64,000 bases of DNA, taken from positions 253,122 through 317,121 of the forward strand of contig NZ_LMUK01000043.1 in the NCBI RefSeq assembly GCF_009766005.1, in the 5' to 3' direction. Numbering within the stretch: position 1 is the first letter of the stretch; each line of letters opens with the position of its first letter. Source of the DNA: Bradyrhizobium sp. S69. GTDB lineage: Bacteria > Pseudomonadota > Alphaproteobacteria > Rhizobiales > Xanthobacteraceae. This document shows positions 10,601-18,034 of this stretch, piece by piece. Made by a program: the position numbers and the translations under genes. The notes beneath the pieces were generated by a model. That model ran no database searches and was not told the origin of the DNA. It saw only the letters and a program-made list of their open reading frames with translations.

Positions 10601-10777
10601 AGCCGCAGGGCGGTCGGCACCGCGGTGTTCGGCGGCATGCTGGCGGCAAGCTCGATCGGCATTTTCATGGTGCCGATGCTCTATGTGACCTTCCAGGGAA
10701 TGCGCGAGCGTGTGAAGAAACGCTTCGGCGGAGCCGACGAGAAGCCGCACGCCGCAAAACCGCCGGCGGCGAGCTGA
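7619..10777 (+). CDS. RND multidrug efflux transporter (HAE1/AcrB type)
   Basis: A 1052-residue inner-membrane proton antiporter. The TM1 start (VFVDRPRLAIVIAFVI) and the duplicated 12-TM plan with two large periplasmic loops are clear. Proton-relay residues are present: the Asp pair in VVDDAIVVVENVER (TM4) and Lys in AAKNGILIVEFAKEQ (TM10). Length matches AcrB/MexB. It probably exports hydrophobic or amphipathic compounds such as drugs, dyes or solvents. Its stop lies 10 bases from the stop of the convergent Bug gene. Confidence 0.95.
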   Translation: MISSVFVDRPRLAIVIAFVITIAGALALLQIPVAQFPDIVPPQVTVSAVFPGASAEVVESSVAQPLEAQVVGVDKMLYMKSTSGNDGSYTLTVSFALGSNPDINTVNVNNRVQTALAQLPTEVQAQGLTVQKKSSAVLQFIVLYSKNGEQDPLFITNYAIINVLDAISRTPGVGQASLFAKLNYSMRIWFDTQRLTSLNLAPSDVIAAIRAQSVQAPVGRIGARPISDEQQFQFNVQTQGRLTTSAQFGEIVLRANSDGSVLRVRDVARVEIGAQNMDSESRIDGQAGVPMGIYLAPGANAVTTAKAVQATLAKLSERFPPGLTYLVQYDSTTFVSDTITEVLKTLGEAFVLVVIVVFLFLGNMRATIIPAIAVPVSLIGTFAVLLVLGYSANTVSLLALVLAIGIVVDDAIVVVENVERVMEEEPDATPAEATKKAMTQITAPIIAISLVLLSVFVPIMFIPGISGTLFRQFAVTISAAMVISALNALTLSPALCAVFLRHTGPRHGIMGRVLGSIDWVRDRYASGVRRLLRMAALSLVLVLVFAGGIFGVSLITPTGFLPEEDQGAFFIAVQLPDGASVARTSEVTKQVEAILKKMPAVDHVLSIIGFSLLDGGSEPNSSFMVARMKPFADRKATADSVQATIRRTFGEGSQVRQASILPFNLPPIIGLSTSGGFEYQLDALEGQDPAALGSVMGGLIGAANRDPRLTRVFSTFTATNPSLYLDIDRAKAQALGLNMSDVFTALQATLGGVYVNNFNLFGRTWQVNVEGEAADRGDIPDIWQIYVRNSSGSMVPIRSIASLRIVTGPQVITRYNNYRSVTVNGGPAVGVSSGTAIAAMAELSKSTLPAGYSYEWTGTAYQEQAAAGQTGIILALAILFAYLFLVALYESWTIPIPVLLSVTVGVLGSYSAIKLAGLNLDLYGQIGLVVLIALAAKNGILIVEFAKEQREAGLSIVDAAALGSQMRFRAVMMTSIAFILGLLPLVVATGAAEISRRAVGTAVFGGMLAASSIGIFMVPMLYVTFQGMRERVKKRFGGADEKPHAAKPPAAS

Positions 10778-10787
10778 AGTAGCTGGA

Positions 10788-11780
10788 TTATTCCACCGAG
10801 ATCTTGGCGCTGGTGATGACGTCGCGCCATTTGTCGTGCTCGTCGGCGAAGAATTTCGTCGTCTCGGCGATACTGCCGCCAACCGGCTCGACGGCGATCT
10901 TTGCGAATTGCTCCTTCACCTCCGGCAATGCCAGTACCTCGGTGATGTCCTTGTTGAGCGTTTGTACGATCGCAGGTGGCGTTCCCGGCGGCGCCACCAC
11001 CGCAAACCAGGTCGAGGACTCAAAGGACGCGACCCCGGCCTCCCGGAGGGTCGGGACATCCGGCAACAACGGATCGCGCTTGTTGCCACCGGTGGCCAGG
11101 ATTCGGAGCTTGTCGCCCTGCAACGCCAGCGACGAACCGAGATTGTCGAAGAACAGGTCGACCTGGCTTGCCATGATATCCTGCAATGCCGGCGTCGTTC
11201 CCCGGTAGGGAATATGCACCATCTGCGTGCCGGTCAGCTTCTGGAACAGGATGCCGGTCAAATGCGAGGTCGATCCGTTGCCTTGCGAGGCAAAGCTGAC
11301 CTTGCCCGGATTGGCCTTCGCATAGGCGATCAGCTCCTGCGCGGTTTTGGCGGGAAAACCGGGCCTGACATCGAGCACGTTCGGCACCGTGCCGAGAACG
11401 GTGATCGGCATCAGGTCGGCCGGCTTGAAGCCGAGCGATTCAGGCTTGTAGAGCGAGTCGTTGATGGCCAACGGTCCCGGCGGACTCGCCAGCAGCGTAT
11501 ATCCATCCGGCGCGGACGTTGCGACATAGGCCGCGCCGATGTTGCCGCCGGCGCCGGTCTTGTTTTCGACCACCACCGGCTGATTCCAGCGCTTGCCGAG
11601 ATACTGCGCGACGATCCGCGGCAACACGTCGGCGGTTCCTCCGGCCGGGAACGGCACAATGATACGAACCGTGTGAGTGGGATAATCGGATGCTGCGTCG
11701 GCGGCATTAGCGCGATCCATCGCGGTGTGAGCAAGCACGGCGCCGAGCCCGGCAATGACCAGCCTGCGAGAGTGCCTCAT
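10788..11780 (-). CDS. tphC: Bug-family (tripartite tricarboxylate transporter) binding protein, TphC-like
   Basis: A 330-residue periplasmic binding protein of the Bug/TctC family, with VRIIVPFPAGGTADVLPRIVA, then NKTGAGGNIGA and HIPYRGTTPA, the usual ligand-loop motifs. A signal peptide ends near NAADAA. It is the last gene of the terephthalate-type operon, and known tph clusters encode a TphC of this family for terephthalate uptake. ATG 11780 has a GGGAA site; ATG 11804 overlaps the previous stop (ATGA) and is the alternative. No TctA/TctB membrane genes are nearby, so it must share membrane subunits encoded elsewhere. The ligand is inferred from context. Confidence 0.8.
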   Translation of the reverse strand: MRHSRRLVIAGLGAVLAHTAMDRANAADAASDYPTHTVRIIVPFPAGGTADVLPRIVAQYLGKRWNQPVVVENKTGAGGNIGAAYVATSAPDGYTLLASPPGPLAINDSLYKPESLGFKPADLMPITVLGTVPNVLDVRPGFPAKTAQELIAYAKANPGKVSFASQGNGSTSHLTGILFQKLTGTQMVHIPYRGTTPALQDIMASQVDLFFDNLGSSLALQGDKLRILATGGNKRDPLLPDVPTLREAGVASFESSTWFAVVAPPGTPPAIVQTLNKDITEVLALPEVKEQFAKIAVEPVGGSIAETTKFFADEHDKWRDVITSAKISVE

Positions 11781-11800
11781 CGAATTTCCCGCTTTGTATT

Positions 11801-12826
11801 TCATTTTGAACTTGTTGCGTTTGCCGCAGCTTGCGGATTTCCCGACGGCACGAACGGGTCGGCGAAGAACTGCCCGTCGGGCAAACCGCCGAGAGCCTGA
11901 AAATCCCGCTCGGCGTTGCGGATCATCGCCGGATTGCCGCAGGCGTAAACCTGCCAGCCTGACAAGTCCGGAATGTCGCGCAGCACCGCTTGATGAACCA
12001 GCCCGGCGGCGCCGTTCCAATCGGCATCGAGCTCCGACAATACGGGCCTGAAGGTAAGCCAGGGCACACGGGCCGCCCATTTATCCGTCAAGTCGAGCAG
12101 ATAGAGGTCCTGCCGGCGGCGGCCGCCCCAATACAGCCGCACGCGGCGGGTGTTTCCGCGCGCGATCAGATCCTCAATGATGGATTTGATCGGCGCAAAG
12201 CCGGTGCCGGTCGCCAGACAGACGATCGGTTTGTCGGAGCCGGTGCGCAGATAAAATTCGCCATAGGGAATTTCGATCCGAAGCTTGTCGCCCTTGGTGA
12301 GCCGGGCCAGCACGCCCTCCGAAAACTGCCCACCTGGAATGCGCCGGATGTGCAGATGAACCCCATCGCTTTCCCTCGGCGCATTGGCCATCGAGAAATT
12401 GCGGGTATCGCCGTCCGGCATCGACACGCGCAAATATTGCCCGGCCTTGAAGCGGGCGCGAATGCCGGCGGGGAAGCGCAGCATCAGCGTGAAAACGTCT
12501 TCCGCCGGCCTCGTGACGCGGTAAACGCTCGCGGTGATCCGCTTGCGCGCGGTCGGGTCGTGACGATCGATGCGTTTTGGACGAATAACGATATCGGTCT
12601 GCGGTCTGGCCTGGCACAACAAGACGCCGTTCGTCGGGGCCGCCATCTGCTGGGCGCCCACGGCGACCTGGCCGTGGCGCAGCCCCGCTTCGCAGGTCGA
12701 GCAGATGCCCTTGCGGCAGGAATAGGGCAATGAATAGCCGGCACGCTCCGCCGCATCGAGCACGGTCTCGCCGGCCTCGCAACCGAACGCGATCACGCTG
12801 TCGTCGATGGCGACTTGAAAAATCAC
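11801..12826 (-). CDS. tphA1: Terephthalate dioxygenase reductase component (ferredoxin-FNR)
   Basis: A 341-residue electron-transfer protein. An N-terminal plant-type 2Fe-2S ferredoxin (C-x4-C-x2-C in SCRKGICSTC, last Cys in LLCQAR) is followed by an FAD domain (RNFSMANAP) and an NAD-binding domain (LATGTGFAPIKSII; YACGNPAMI). It would pass electrons from NAD(P)H to the oxygenase alpha subunit. Start is GTG, overlapping the stop of the PdxA-like gene (GTGA). Fold and position match TphA1 of Comamonas-type tph operons. Confidence 0.88.
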   Translation of the reverse strand: MIFQVAIDDSVIAFGCEAGETVLDAAERAGYSLPYSCRKGICSTCEAGLRHGQVAVGAQQMAAPTNGVLLCQARPQTDIVIRPKRIDRHDPTARKRITASVYRVTRPAEDVFTLMLRFPAGIRARFKAGQYLRVSMPDGDTRNFSMANAPRESDGVHLHIRRIPGGQFSEGVLARLTKGDKLRIEIPYGEFYLRTGSDKPIVCLATGTGFAPIKSIIEDLIARGNTRRVRLYWGGRRRQDLYLLDLTDKWAARVPWLTFRPVLSELDADWNGAAGLVHQAVLRDIPDLSGWQVYACGNPAMIRNAERDFQALGGLPDGQFFADPFVPSGNPQAAANATSSK

Positions 12827-13818
12827 GCGACCGCTTGATCCGCAAGATCGGTCGCGCCGGATAGCAATTTCAGCGACCGCAACACCGCATCGGGTTCGGC
12901 GACACCCTTGCCCGCGATATCGAAGGCGCTGCCGTGACCGACGCTGGCGAACAACACGCCGGCGCCGATCGACATCGCGGCCGAGTTGCGGCCCGCGAGC
13001 AGTTTGACCGGGATATGCCCCTGGTCATGATACATCGCAACGAAAACGTCGAAGTCGCGCCGGCCCAGCATCAGATCCGCACCGACCGGACCTTCGACTT
13101 GAAGGCCGGCCGCCCGCAGGCTTTTCGCGGCTGGGACGGTGATCCTGTCGTCGTCGTCCCCGAACAGGCCATTCTCGCCGGCATGCGGGTTTATTCCGAA
13201 CAGGCCGATGCGCGGTTGCTCGATCTGGAGCTGGCGCAGCGCGGCATCGGCCGTCCGCGCCGCCCGCTCCACCAGTTCCGGCGTGATGCGCGCGAGCGCG
13301 GTATGAATCCGTTCGTGCAGCGTGACGTGAACGATGCGCAGGCCGCCACCGACCAGCATCAGGAAGACGTGGTCTTCCGGCCTGTTTGTCAAACGCGCGA
13401 GCAAGCCCGGATAGCCGGAAAACGGAATACCGGCGGCGTTGACGTTGGTTTCCGAATGCGGGCACGCCACGATCGCGGATGCGTGGCCATCATTGACCAG
13501 CCGGATCGCCGCGGCCAAATAGTCGACGGTCGCGCGACCGCCTTCGGCGACCGGCGTGCCCGGGTTGAAGGCCGCGCGTGGCAGGGAATCGACGCCTTTG
13601 ACATAGAGCACGCCAGCGCGCGGCGCTGAGCCGTCGAATGAATGAACCACGAAATCACCGGCATAACGCTCGGCGCAGGCGCGCACGACATATTGATCGC
13701 CGACCAGAATGATCGAAGGCCCGCCGGCGCGGGCCGTCTGCACCGCCGCCTTGACCGCGATTTCGGGGCCGATGCCATTGGGATCGCCAATGGTGAGTGC
13801 GATGGTGGAGACGCTCAT
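12823..13818 (-). CDS. tphB: Terephthalate dihydrodiol dehydrogenase (PdxA-like)
   Basis: A 331-residue PdxA-family, metal-dependent NAD dehydrogenase/decarboxylase. IGDPNGIGPE at the N-terminus, VACPHSETN, the ligand segment MLVGGGLRIVHVTLHE and MYHDQGHIPVKLL are visible, including the conserved metal-binding His/Asp positions. In this operon it would convert 1,2-dihydroxy-3,5-cyclohexadiene-1,4-dicarboxylate to protocatechuate. It closely resembles TphB as I recall it. Start ATG 13818 overlaps the previous stop (ATGA). A true vitamin B6 PdxA is less likely because of its position between oxygenase and reductase genes. Confidence 0.88.
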   Translation of the reverse strand: MSVSTIALTIGDPNGIGPEIAVKAAVQTARAGGPSIILVGDQYVVRACAERYAGDFVVHSFDGSAPRAGVLYVKGVDSLPRAAFNPGTPVAEGGRATVDYLAAAIRLVNDGHASAIVACPHSETNVNAAGIPFSGYPGLLARLTNRPEDHVFLMLVGGGLRIVHVTLHERIHTALARITPELVERAARTADAALRQLQIEQPRIGLFGINPHAGENGLFGDDDDRITVPAAKSLRAAGLQVEGPVGADLMLGRRDFDVFVAMYHDQGHIPVKLLAGRNSAAMSIGAGVLFASVGHGSAFDIAGKGVAEPDAVLRSLKLLSGATDLADQAVA

Positions 13819-14285
13819 AACGGCAACGCCATCAGCGTATCGATGCGCGAGCTGTCGCAAACCACGATCCGCTCGTTCAGCCGCACCTTGCCTTCTTCGA
13901 TCTTGTAGAGGTCGAGGTAGCGTCCGGTCGCGAAGATATCGGTGTCGCCGTCCTGAACGATCCGCGCCACCAGGAACGAGGTTTCGCTGCGCACCTCGCT
14001 ACCACTTTCGTGCAGGATCGAGGGCTGGCCGAGGATGTGGCGATAGGACTGGCGCTCGTAGATATTGGCGTCGCGCAGCGCCGAGACCCGGTCGCGCAGC
14101 ATGCCTTTCGAGTTCGCGAAGATGATTGCGCCTTCCAGCCCCTCGCGATGGTTGGCCGCGGTGGTGATTTTATAGATGCACGATCCATGAAAATGATCGG
14201 GCCAATCTTCCAGCCGGTCGTCGTCGATGCACCGGGCATATTCGGCCTGGGCGCGGGCGATCATCTGATACACGCTATCGGTCAT
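13815..14285 (-). CDS. tphA3: Terephthalate 1,2-dioxygenase small (beta) subunit
   Basis: A 156-residue ring-hydroxylating oxygenase beta subunit (SnoaL-like fold) that helps assemble the alpha3beta3 complex. The segment SALRDANIYERQSYRHILG and the closing DTLMALPL match TphA3 as I recall it. ATG 14285 has a GAGG six bases upstream; the GTG at 14297 that overlaps the alpha stop is an alternative. Its stop overlaps the tphB start by four bases. Confidence 0.88.
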   Translation of the reverse strand: MTDSVYQMIARAQAEYARCIDDDRLEDWPDHFHGSCIYKITTAANHREGLEGAIIFANSKGMLRDRVSALRDANIYERQSYRHILGQPSILHESGSEVRSETSFLVARIVQDGDTDIFATGRYLDLYKIEEGKVRLNERIVVCDSSRIDTLMALPL

Positions 14286-14293
14286 GTCTGGCC

Positions 14294-15532
14294 TCACATG
14301 CCCATCTGGCTGCGGTAGGCTTTCCAGAAGCCGCGAACGGAGGCCTCGGTGACGCGGCTTTCGCTACTCTGGGCTCCGCTGCCGCCCATCTCCAGGATCG
14401 CCTCTTGCTCGGAAGCACCGGCGATGCCGCGCTGGACGAAACCGCCGACGCAGCCGTCTTCCATCGAGATATAGCCGGCGGGTCCCACCAGATTATTCTG
14501 CTTGAGCCGGGTCAGCCGCTGCTCCGGCGTGTCGTCGGCAAAGCCGAGATAGGTCCAGTTGAGATCGGTCTTGTCGATCGCGCGCGGCACGATCTGGCGT
14601 ACTGCGATGGCATTCTGGATCTGCTGCAGCACGAAGGTCGGGAACACCGACAAGATCTGCAAGGTCACGCCGTCATGATATTCGTCAAAGCCCTGCAGCA
14701 ACGACGGGTCCGCCAATTTGTACTGGCTTTCCGAACGAAGCTGCTGCTTGGCGTATTCGGCGTCTTTCTCTGCGGCCGTATCGATCGCCGAATAGCTGAC
14801 GTGATGGCCGCCGCTCTCGTCGACGATGATCGCGCCTTTTTGCGACAGCCTGTTGAGCTCGAAGGTGGTGAAAAACAGATGCAGGATACTGGCGTGATAG
14901 GAGTCCTTGACGTTCTCCATGTAGAGTTTCCAGTTATTCGGCAGCACCTGCGTGACGCGTCCGAGCACGACCGGCTTGCGGCCGCCGAGCACACGCTCGA
15001 TCCGCGATGAAATCTCGTCACCGAGATATTCCTCGATCGGTGGCACCTCTTCGGAAAACGATCCGAAGATGAGGCCGTGCAGGATCGCGATCCGCAGCTT
15101 GCGAGGCCCGTGGTCCTCCATGCGAAAACTCTCGGGCATGCCGCCCTTGCCCTTGACGCCATCCTTGAACGCGATGCCCTTGAGATTACCCTGCCGGTCG
15201 TAGGTCCAGGCGTGGTAGACACAGCTAAAGTCCTTTTTGCCCTTGCCGTGACTGTCGAGGCAGATCAGCGCGCCACGATGCGCGCAGCGATTCTCGAAGG
15301 CATAGATCTCGCCATCATTGTCGCGGGTGACCACAACAGGCGTGTCGCCGATTCTGGTGGTGCGGAAGTCGCCGGCTTCGGGCAGTTCCACGTCGAGCGC
15401 CAGGTAGTGCCACGACGGCCCCTGAAAGATGCGCTCCTGCTCCTGGCGGTAGGTCTCCGCGGTCTGGAACACCCAATACGGCACCCGGGTCAGGGTTTCC
15501 GCAGGCCGCAATTCGTGCGTTTCGTGCAACAT
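14294..15532 (-). CDS. tphA2: Terephthalate 1,2-dioxygenase large (alpha) subunit
   Basis: A 412-residue Rieske non-haem iron oxygenase alpha subunit, catalysing O2 insertion at C1/C2 of terephthalate. Rieske ligands are C83-x-H85 and C104-x2-H107; the mononuclear iron site is KDSYHASILH (Asp210, His213, His218). FGSFSEEVPPIEEYLG, TFELNRLSQKG and VDESGGHHVSYS match TphA2 of Comamonas as I recall it. I chose ATG 15532 because it puts 14 residues before TRVPY, as in that enzyme; ATG 15583 lacks a ribosome site. Substrate is inferred from similarity and the complete tph gene order; related anthranilate-type enzymes are the alternative. Confidence 0.88.
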   Translation of the reverse strand: MLHETHELRPAETLTRVPYWVFQTAETYRQEQERIFQGPSWHYLALDVELPEAGDFRTTRIGDTPVVVTRDNDGEIYAFENRCAHRGALICLDSHGKGKKDFSCVYHAWTYDRQGNLKGIAFKDGVKGKGGMPESFRMEDHGPRKLRIAILHGLIFGSFSEEVPPIEEYLGDEISSRIERVLGGRKPVVLGRVTQVLPNNWKLYMENVKDSYHASILHLFFTTFELNRLSQKGAIIVDESGGHHVSYSAIDTAAEKDAEYAKQQLRSESQYKLADPSLLQGFDEYHDGVTLQILSVFPTFVLQQIQNAIAVRQIVPRAIDKTDLNWTYLGFADDTPEQRLTRLKQNNLVGPAGYISMEDGCVGGFVQRGIAGASEQEAILEMGGSGAQSSESRVTEASVRGFWKAYRSQMGM

Positions 15533-15619
15533 CTCTGAGGGTCCTGGTCTGATTGTCCTGTTAGGCATCGGCTGATGCCCCATTTTTGTTTGTTTTTATT
15601 TGACAGGCCCAATGACAAA

Positions 15620-15636
15620 TGTTCGGATATCGAACA
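15620..15636. promoter_or_regulatory. Palindromic operator between the tph operon and the IclR gene
   Basis: TGTTCGGATATCGAACA is a perfect inverted repeat with 6-base arms and a 5-base centre, in the gap between tphA2 and the divergent IclR gene. A further half-site (CGAACAA) lies at 15649-15655. IclR regulators commonly bind this kind of short palindrome, so it is probably the TphR-type operator for both directions. Confidence 0.6.
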
Positions 15637-15655
15637 TTGTCTCTATACCGAACAA
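15627..15655 (-). promoter_or_regulatory. Candidate sigma-70 promoter of the tph operon
   Basis: Reading leftward, TTGTTC (15655-15650) and CGATAT (15632-15627) are separated by exactly 17 bases. The -10 lies inside the operator palindrome and the -35 overlaps the second half-site, an arrangement suited to IclR control. Motif match is moderate. Confidence 0.4.
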
Positions 15656-15691
15656 ATTGGACGTCCTCTAAATCACTGTCAAGGCCGCTCT

Positions 15692-16477
15692 ATGCCTGCA
15701 AGGGTTGCATCCAGCGAACGATCGAACGAAGGCATGGGTGGGCTTGCCAAGGGCCTCGCCATCATCGAGGCGCTGGCCGCCCATGGCGTGCTGAGCGTCT
15801 CCGACGCCGCACGAACCACCGACATCAGCCGCGCCGCGGCCCGGCGTTGCCTGATCACGCTGACCGAACTCGGCTATGTCGAGCAGGCGGGACGCGAGTT
15901 CCGCCCACTGCCGCGGCTGCGGCGGTTGGGCGGTGCCACGACGAAACGTGACCAGATGGCCCGGCTAGCCGATCCGCTATTGAAACACGCGCGCGACCAA
16001 CTGGCCGAATCGGTTTCGCTGGCTGTGCTCGACGACGACAAATCGTTGTTCATCGCGCGCGCGGAAGCCCAGCATATCCTGTCGACCGGCGTTCGCGTCG
16101 GCGCCACCCTGCCGGTGTATTGTTCGGCGACCGGACGGGTCCTGCTCAGTCAATTCCCCGACACCGAGATCGGCCAACGCATCGGCCGCAAGCCGCTGCC
16201 GGCGCGGACGCCGCACACCATCACCAAGCTGGCGGCGCTACTGGCTGAGATCCAGGCGGTGCGCAAGCGCGGCTACGCGATCAGCGACGAAGAACTGGAA
16301 TTGGGCATGCGCGCGCTTGCGGTGCCCGTGTTCGGCGACGGCAGCCAAATCGTCGCCGCGATCAGCGTCAGCGCCGCCTCCGCCCGCGTCCGTGCCGCCG
16401 ATCTGCGCAACCAGTTTCTGCCCGTGCTTCAGGCCTGCGCCCGGGCGCTGAGCGAGGCGGTCAGTAACATCAGGTAA
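15692..16477 (+). CDS. tphR: IclR-family regulator, TphR-like
   Basis: A 261-residue regulator with an N-terminal winged helix-turn-helix (LAIIEALAAHGVLSVSDAARTTDISRAAARRCL) and a C-terminal IclR effector domain (VGATLPVYCSATGRVLLSQ; GMRALAVPVFGDG). It is divergent from the tph structural genes with the palindromic operator between, the layout of known tphR-tphC/A2A3BA1 clusters. It probably activates the operon when terephthalate is present. ATG 15692 was chosen because the longer frame to 15575 runs through the operator. The relatives PcaR and PobR sense protocatechuate-type acids, so the effector is inferred. Confidence 0.8.
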   Translation: MPARVASSERSNEGMGGLAKGLAIIEALAAHGVLSVSDAARTTDISRAAARRCLITLTELGYVEQAGREFRPLPRLRRLGGATTKRDQMARLADPLLKHARDQLAESVSLAVLDDDKSLFIARAEAQHILSTGVRVGATLPVYCSATGRVLLSQFPDTEIGQRIGRKPLPARTPHTITKLAALLAEIQAVRKRGYAISDEELELGMRALAVPVFGDGSQIVAAISVSAASARVRAADLRNQFLPVLQACARALSEAVSNIR

Positions 16478-16487
16478 CGGATCGGAC

Positions 16488-16514
16488 GAAAAAAGCCCCG
16501 GCAATGCCGGGGCT
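16488..16514 (-). terminator. Intrinsic terminator of the outer-membrane protein gene
   Basis: AGCCCCGGC and GCCGGGGCT form a 9-base stem around AAT, followed on the minus strand by a run of six T. It sits between the convergent IclR and OMP genes and can stop the OMP transcript. Confidence 0.8.
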
Positions 16515-16540
16515 TGAAGTTCGCTGGAGAGAATTTTCAA

Positions 16541-17296
16541 TCAGTACCGTGCGACCGCCGGACCGCCGAAGTGATAGTTCAGGCGCGCGGTGACGAGGTC
16601 GACGTCCTGGTGGATGCTATCGACGCGCGTGAGCGCACCTCCTGCAACCGCAGTAAAGGGGTTATCGCTTTCGAACATGAAGAAGTGGTCGTACTCGACC
16701 GCGAGCGACCAGTTCGGCGTGAAGCCATATTCGAGACCTACCCCGGCCGAATAGCCAACACGGGTTTCGCTGGCCGTATCGAGCGCGATCCCCGTGGCCG
16801 GGATTATTCCCTGATACTTGTCGCTGGTGACTGCGAGGCCACTCTTCACGTAGAGCAAGGTATTATTCCACGCATAGCCGAACTGACCCGTGAACAGACT
16901 GAACGCGTCGATCTTCGATTGGTTGGTGACGGCAGAGCCAAGTGCGGAGCTTAAACTGGATCCACGCAGATTTGCCCAGTTGCCCTGCCCTTCGAGGCCG
17001 GCCACCAAGGCGCCGGTCTGCCAGCGATAGCCAATCTGGCCGCCGGCCACGCCTCCGGTGGCGTCATGACAACCCTCGGGGACAATACCCCCGATCGGCA
17101 CACCTCCAATATTATCCAAATTCCAGCAGTCGCTGGACGAACCATAACCACCATTGGCGCCGACGTAAAAGCCGGACCAGTCGTAAGCGGCCATCATCGG
17201 CGGCGCCTTGGTGTAGGTACGCGCCGGAAGATCGGCAGCAAAGGCACTGACAGCGCTAATGCTGACAACACCGAATGCAAGAGCAAGCCTTTTCAT
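16541..17296 (-). CDS. Outer-membrane beta-barrel protein (Omp25/Omp31-like)
   Basis: A 251-residue exported protein with signal peptide (MKRLALAFGVVSISAVSAFAA) and the family start WSGFYVGANGGYG after a short Pro-rich linker. Alternating beta strands and a C-terminal Tyr (NYHFGGPAVARY) fit a small 8-strand barrel as in Rhizobiales Omp25/Omp31 proteins. ATG 17296 has a GAGGAA site. It is monocistronic, with its own terminator. The specific role is unknown. Confidence 0.85.
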   Translation of the reverse strand: MKRLALAFGVVSISAVSAFAADLPARTYTKAPPMMAAYDWSGFYVGANGGYGSSSDCWNLDNIGGVPIGGIVPEGCHDATGGVAGGQIGYRWQTGALVAGLEGQGNWANLRGSSLSSALGSAVTNQSKIDAFSLFTGQFGYAWNNTLLYVKSGLAVTSDKYQGIIPATGIALDTASETRVGYSAGVGLEYGFTPNWSLAVEYDHFFMFESDNPFTAVAGGALTRVDSIHQDVDLVTARLNYHFGGPAVARY

Positions 17297-17725
17297 AGAA
17301 ATTCCTCGATGGCGTAATTGCTGCAGCACGATATCGAGATTCCGCAACAGCGGCTGTGTTCGGACGACAACACCAATGCTTGTTCGAACAAAAATCTTAG
17401 TTTGGAGAAAGAAACTATTTTTTCGCTATTAAATCTTCGAGCGATACGAATACGTTTCCTATGTAGCAATCTAAGTTCACCAACGCCGCGACAATACGGT
17501 CGGTCGTTGCACGCAGGCTTACGCTAAAGCGAATCGCGCACTCTCAGCAAAGCTGACTACGCACGCCATCGAGCCGACCGAAGCATCGTCGCTGACGACC
17601 CGGATCGAACGCCAACAGGCGTCGCCAAAAATGTAATCAGATGGACACTTTTTTATTAGACGGCAGGCGACAAAATTCGCCAGATTGCGGATTGTTCGGT
17701 CGCTGTCCGATCAACCGTTTTGTTT
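17297..17725. other. AT-rich intergenic stretch upstream of the OMP gene
   Basis: About 430 bases with no convincing reading frame. The part from 17390 to 17470 is clearly richer in A/T than its surroundings and should hold the OMP promoter. I see no repeat or RNA gene here except the sRNA candidate that begins just to the right. Confidence 0.5.
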
Positions 17726-17731
17726 TATAAT
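17726..17731 (+). promoter_or_regulatory. Consensus -10 box in front of the sRNA candidate
   Basis: TATAAT is a perfect -10 hexamer in an otherwise GC-rich region. No good -35 is visible at 16-18 bases upstream. It lies about 80 bases before an intrinsic terminator with no reading frame between. Confidence 0.45.
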
Positions 17732-17737
17732 TTGCCG

Positions 17738-17815
17738 CGCTTGATGAGCGTCGAGCGTGTTTTACTCCAAATGCTCTGCCCCCGTCCGTTAGTCCCCTTT
17801 CGGACGGGGTTTTTT
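17738..17815 (+). ncRNA. Candidate small RNA ending in an intrinsic terminator
   Basis: From a perfect TATAAT (17726-17731) to the end of a T-run is about 78 bases with no plausible gene. The 3' end is a strong hairpin plus T6 (17780-17815). This size and layout fit a trans-acting small RNA of alphaproteobacteria. It could instead be only a leader or an orphan terminator; the identity is not known. Confidence 0.45.
17780..17815 (+). terminator. Strong intrinsic terminator
   Basis: CCCCGTCCG pairs with CGGACGGGG over a 12-base loop, followed by TTTTTT. No protein gene lies directly upstream on this strand, which supports a small RNA transcript. Confidence 0.85.
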
Positions 17816-18034
17816 ATCCTGCAACCGCGATCTACCGGCCGCGCCGCTTCAAGCCACCTTGGCTGTCCGAGCACGCCCAGCCAAGTCCGCCTGGTCCAAG
17901 TCCGCCGACGCGAGACTTCTTCGTTGGTTTCGCGGTTTTTTGATAGACGTATCAGACCCGACGCGGTGCGGCGTTCAGCTTCTGTTTACCAGCTTGGCTC
18001 AGATTCAGGAGTGGATGACACCCACGGTCGAGCC

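Noticed and set aside
17720..18034. Front part of the longer frame leading into the 90-aa gene
   Set aside because: It reads through the strong terminator at 17780-17815 and has non-coding composition.
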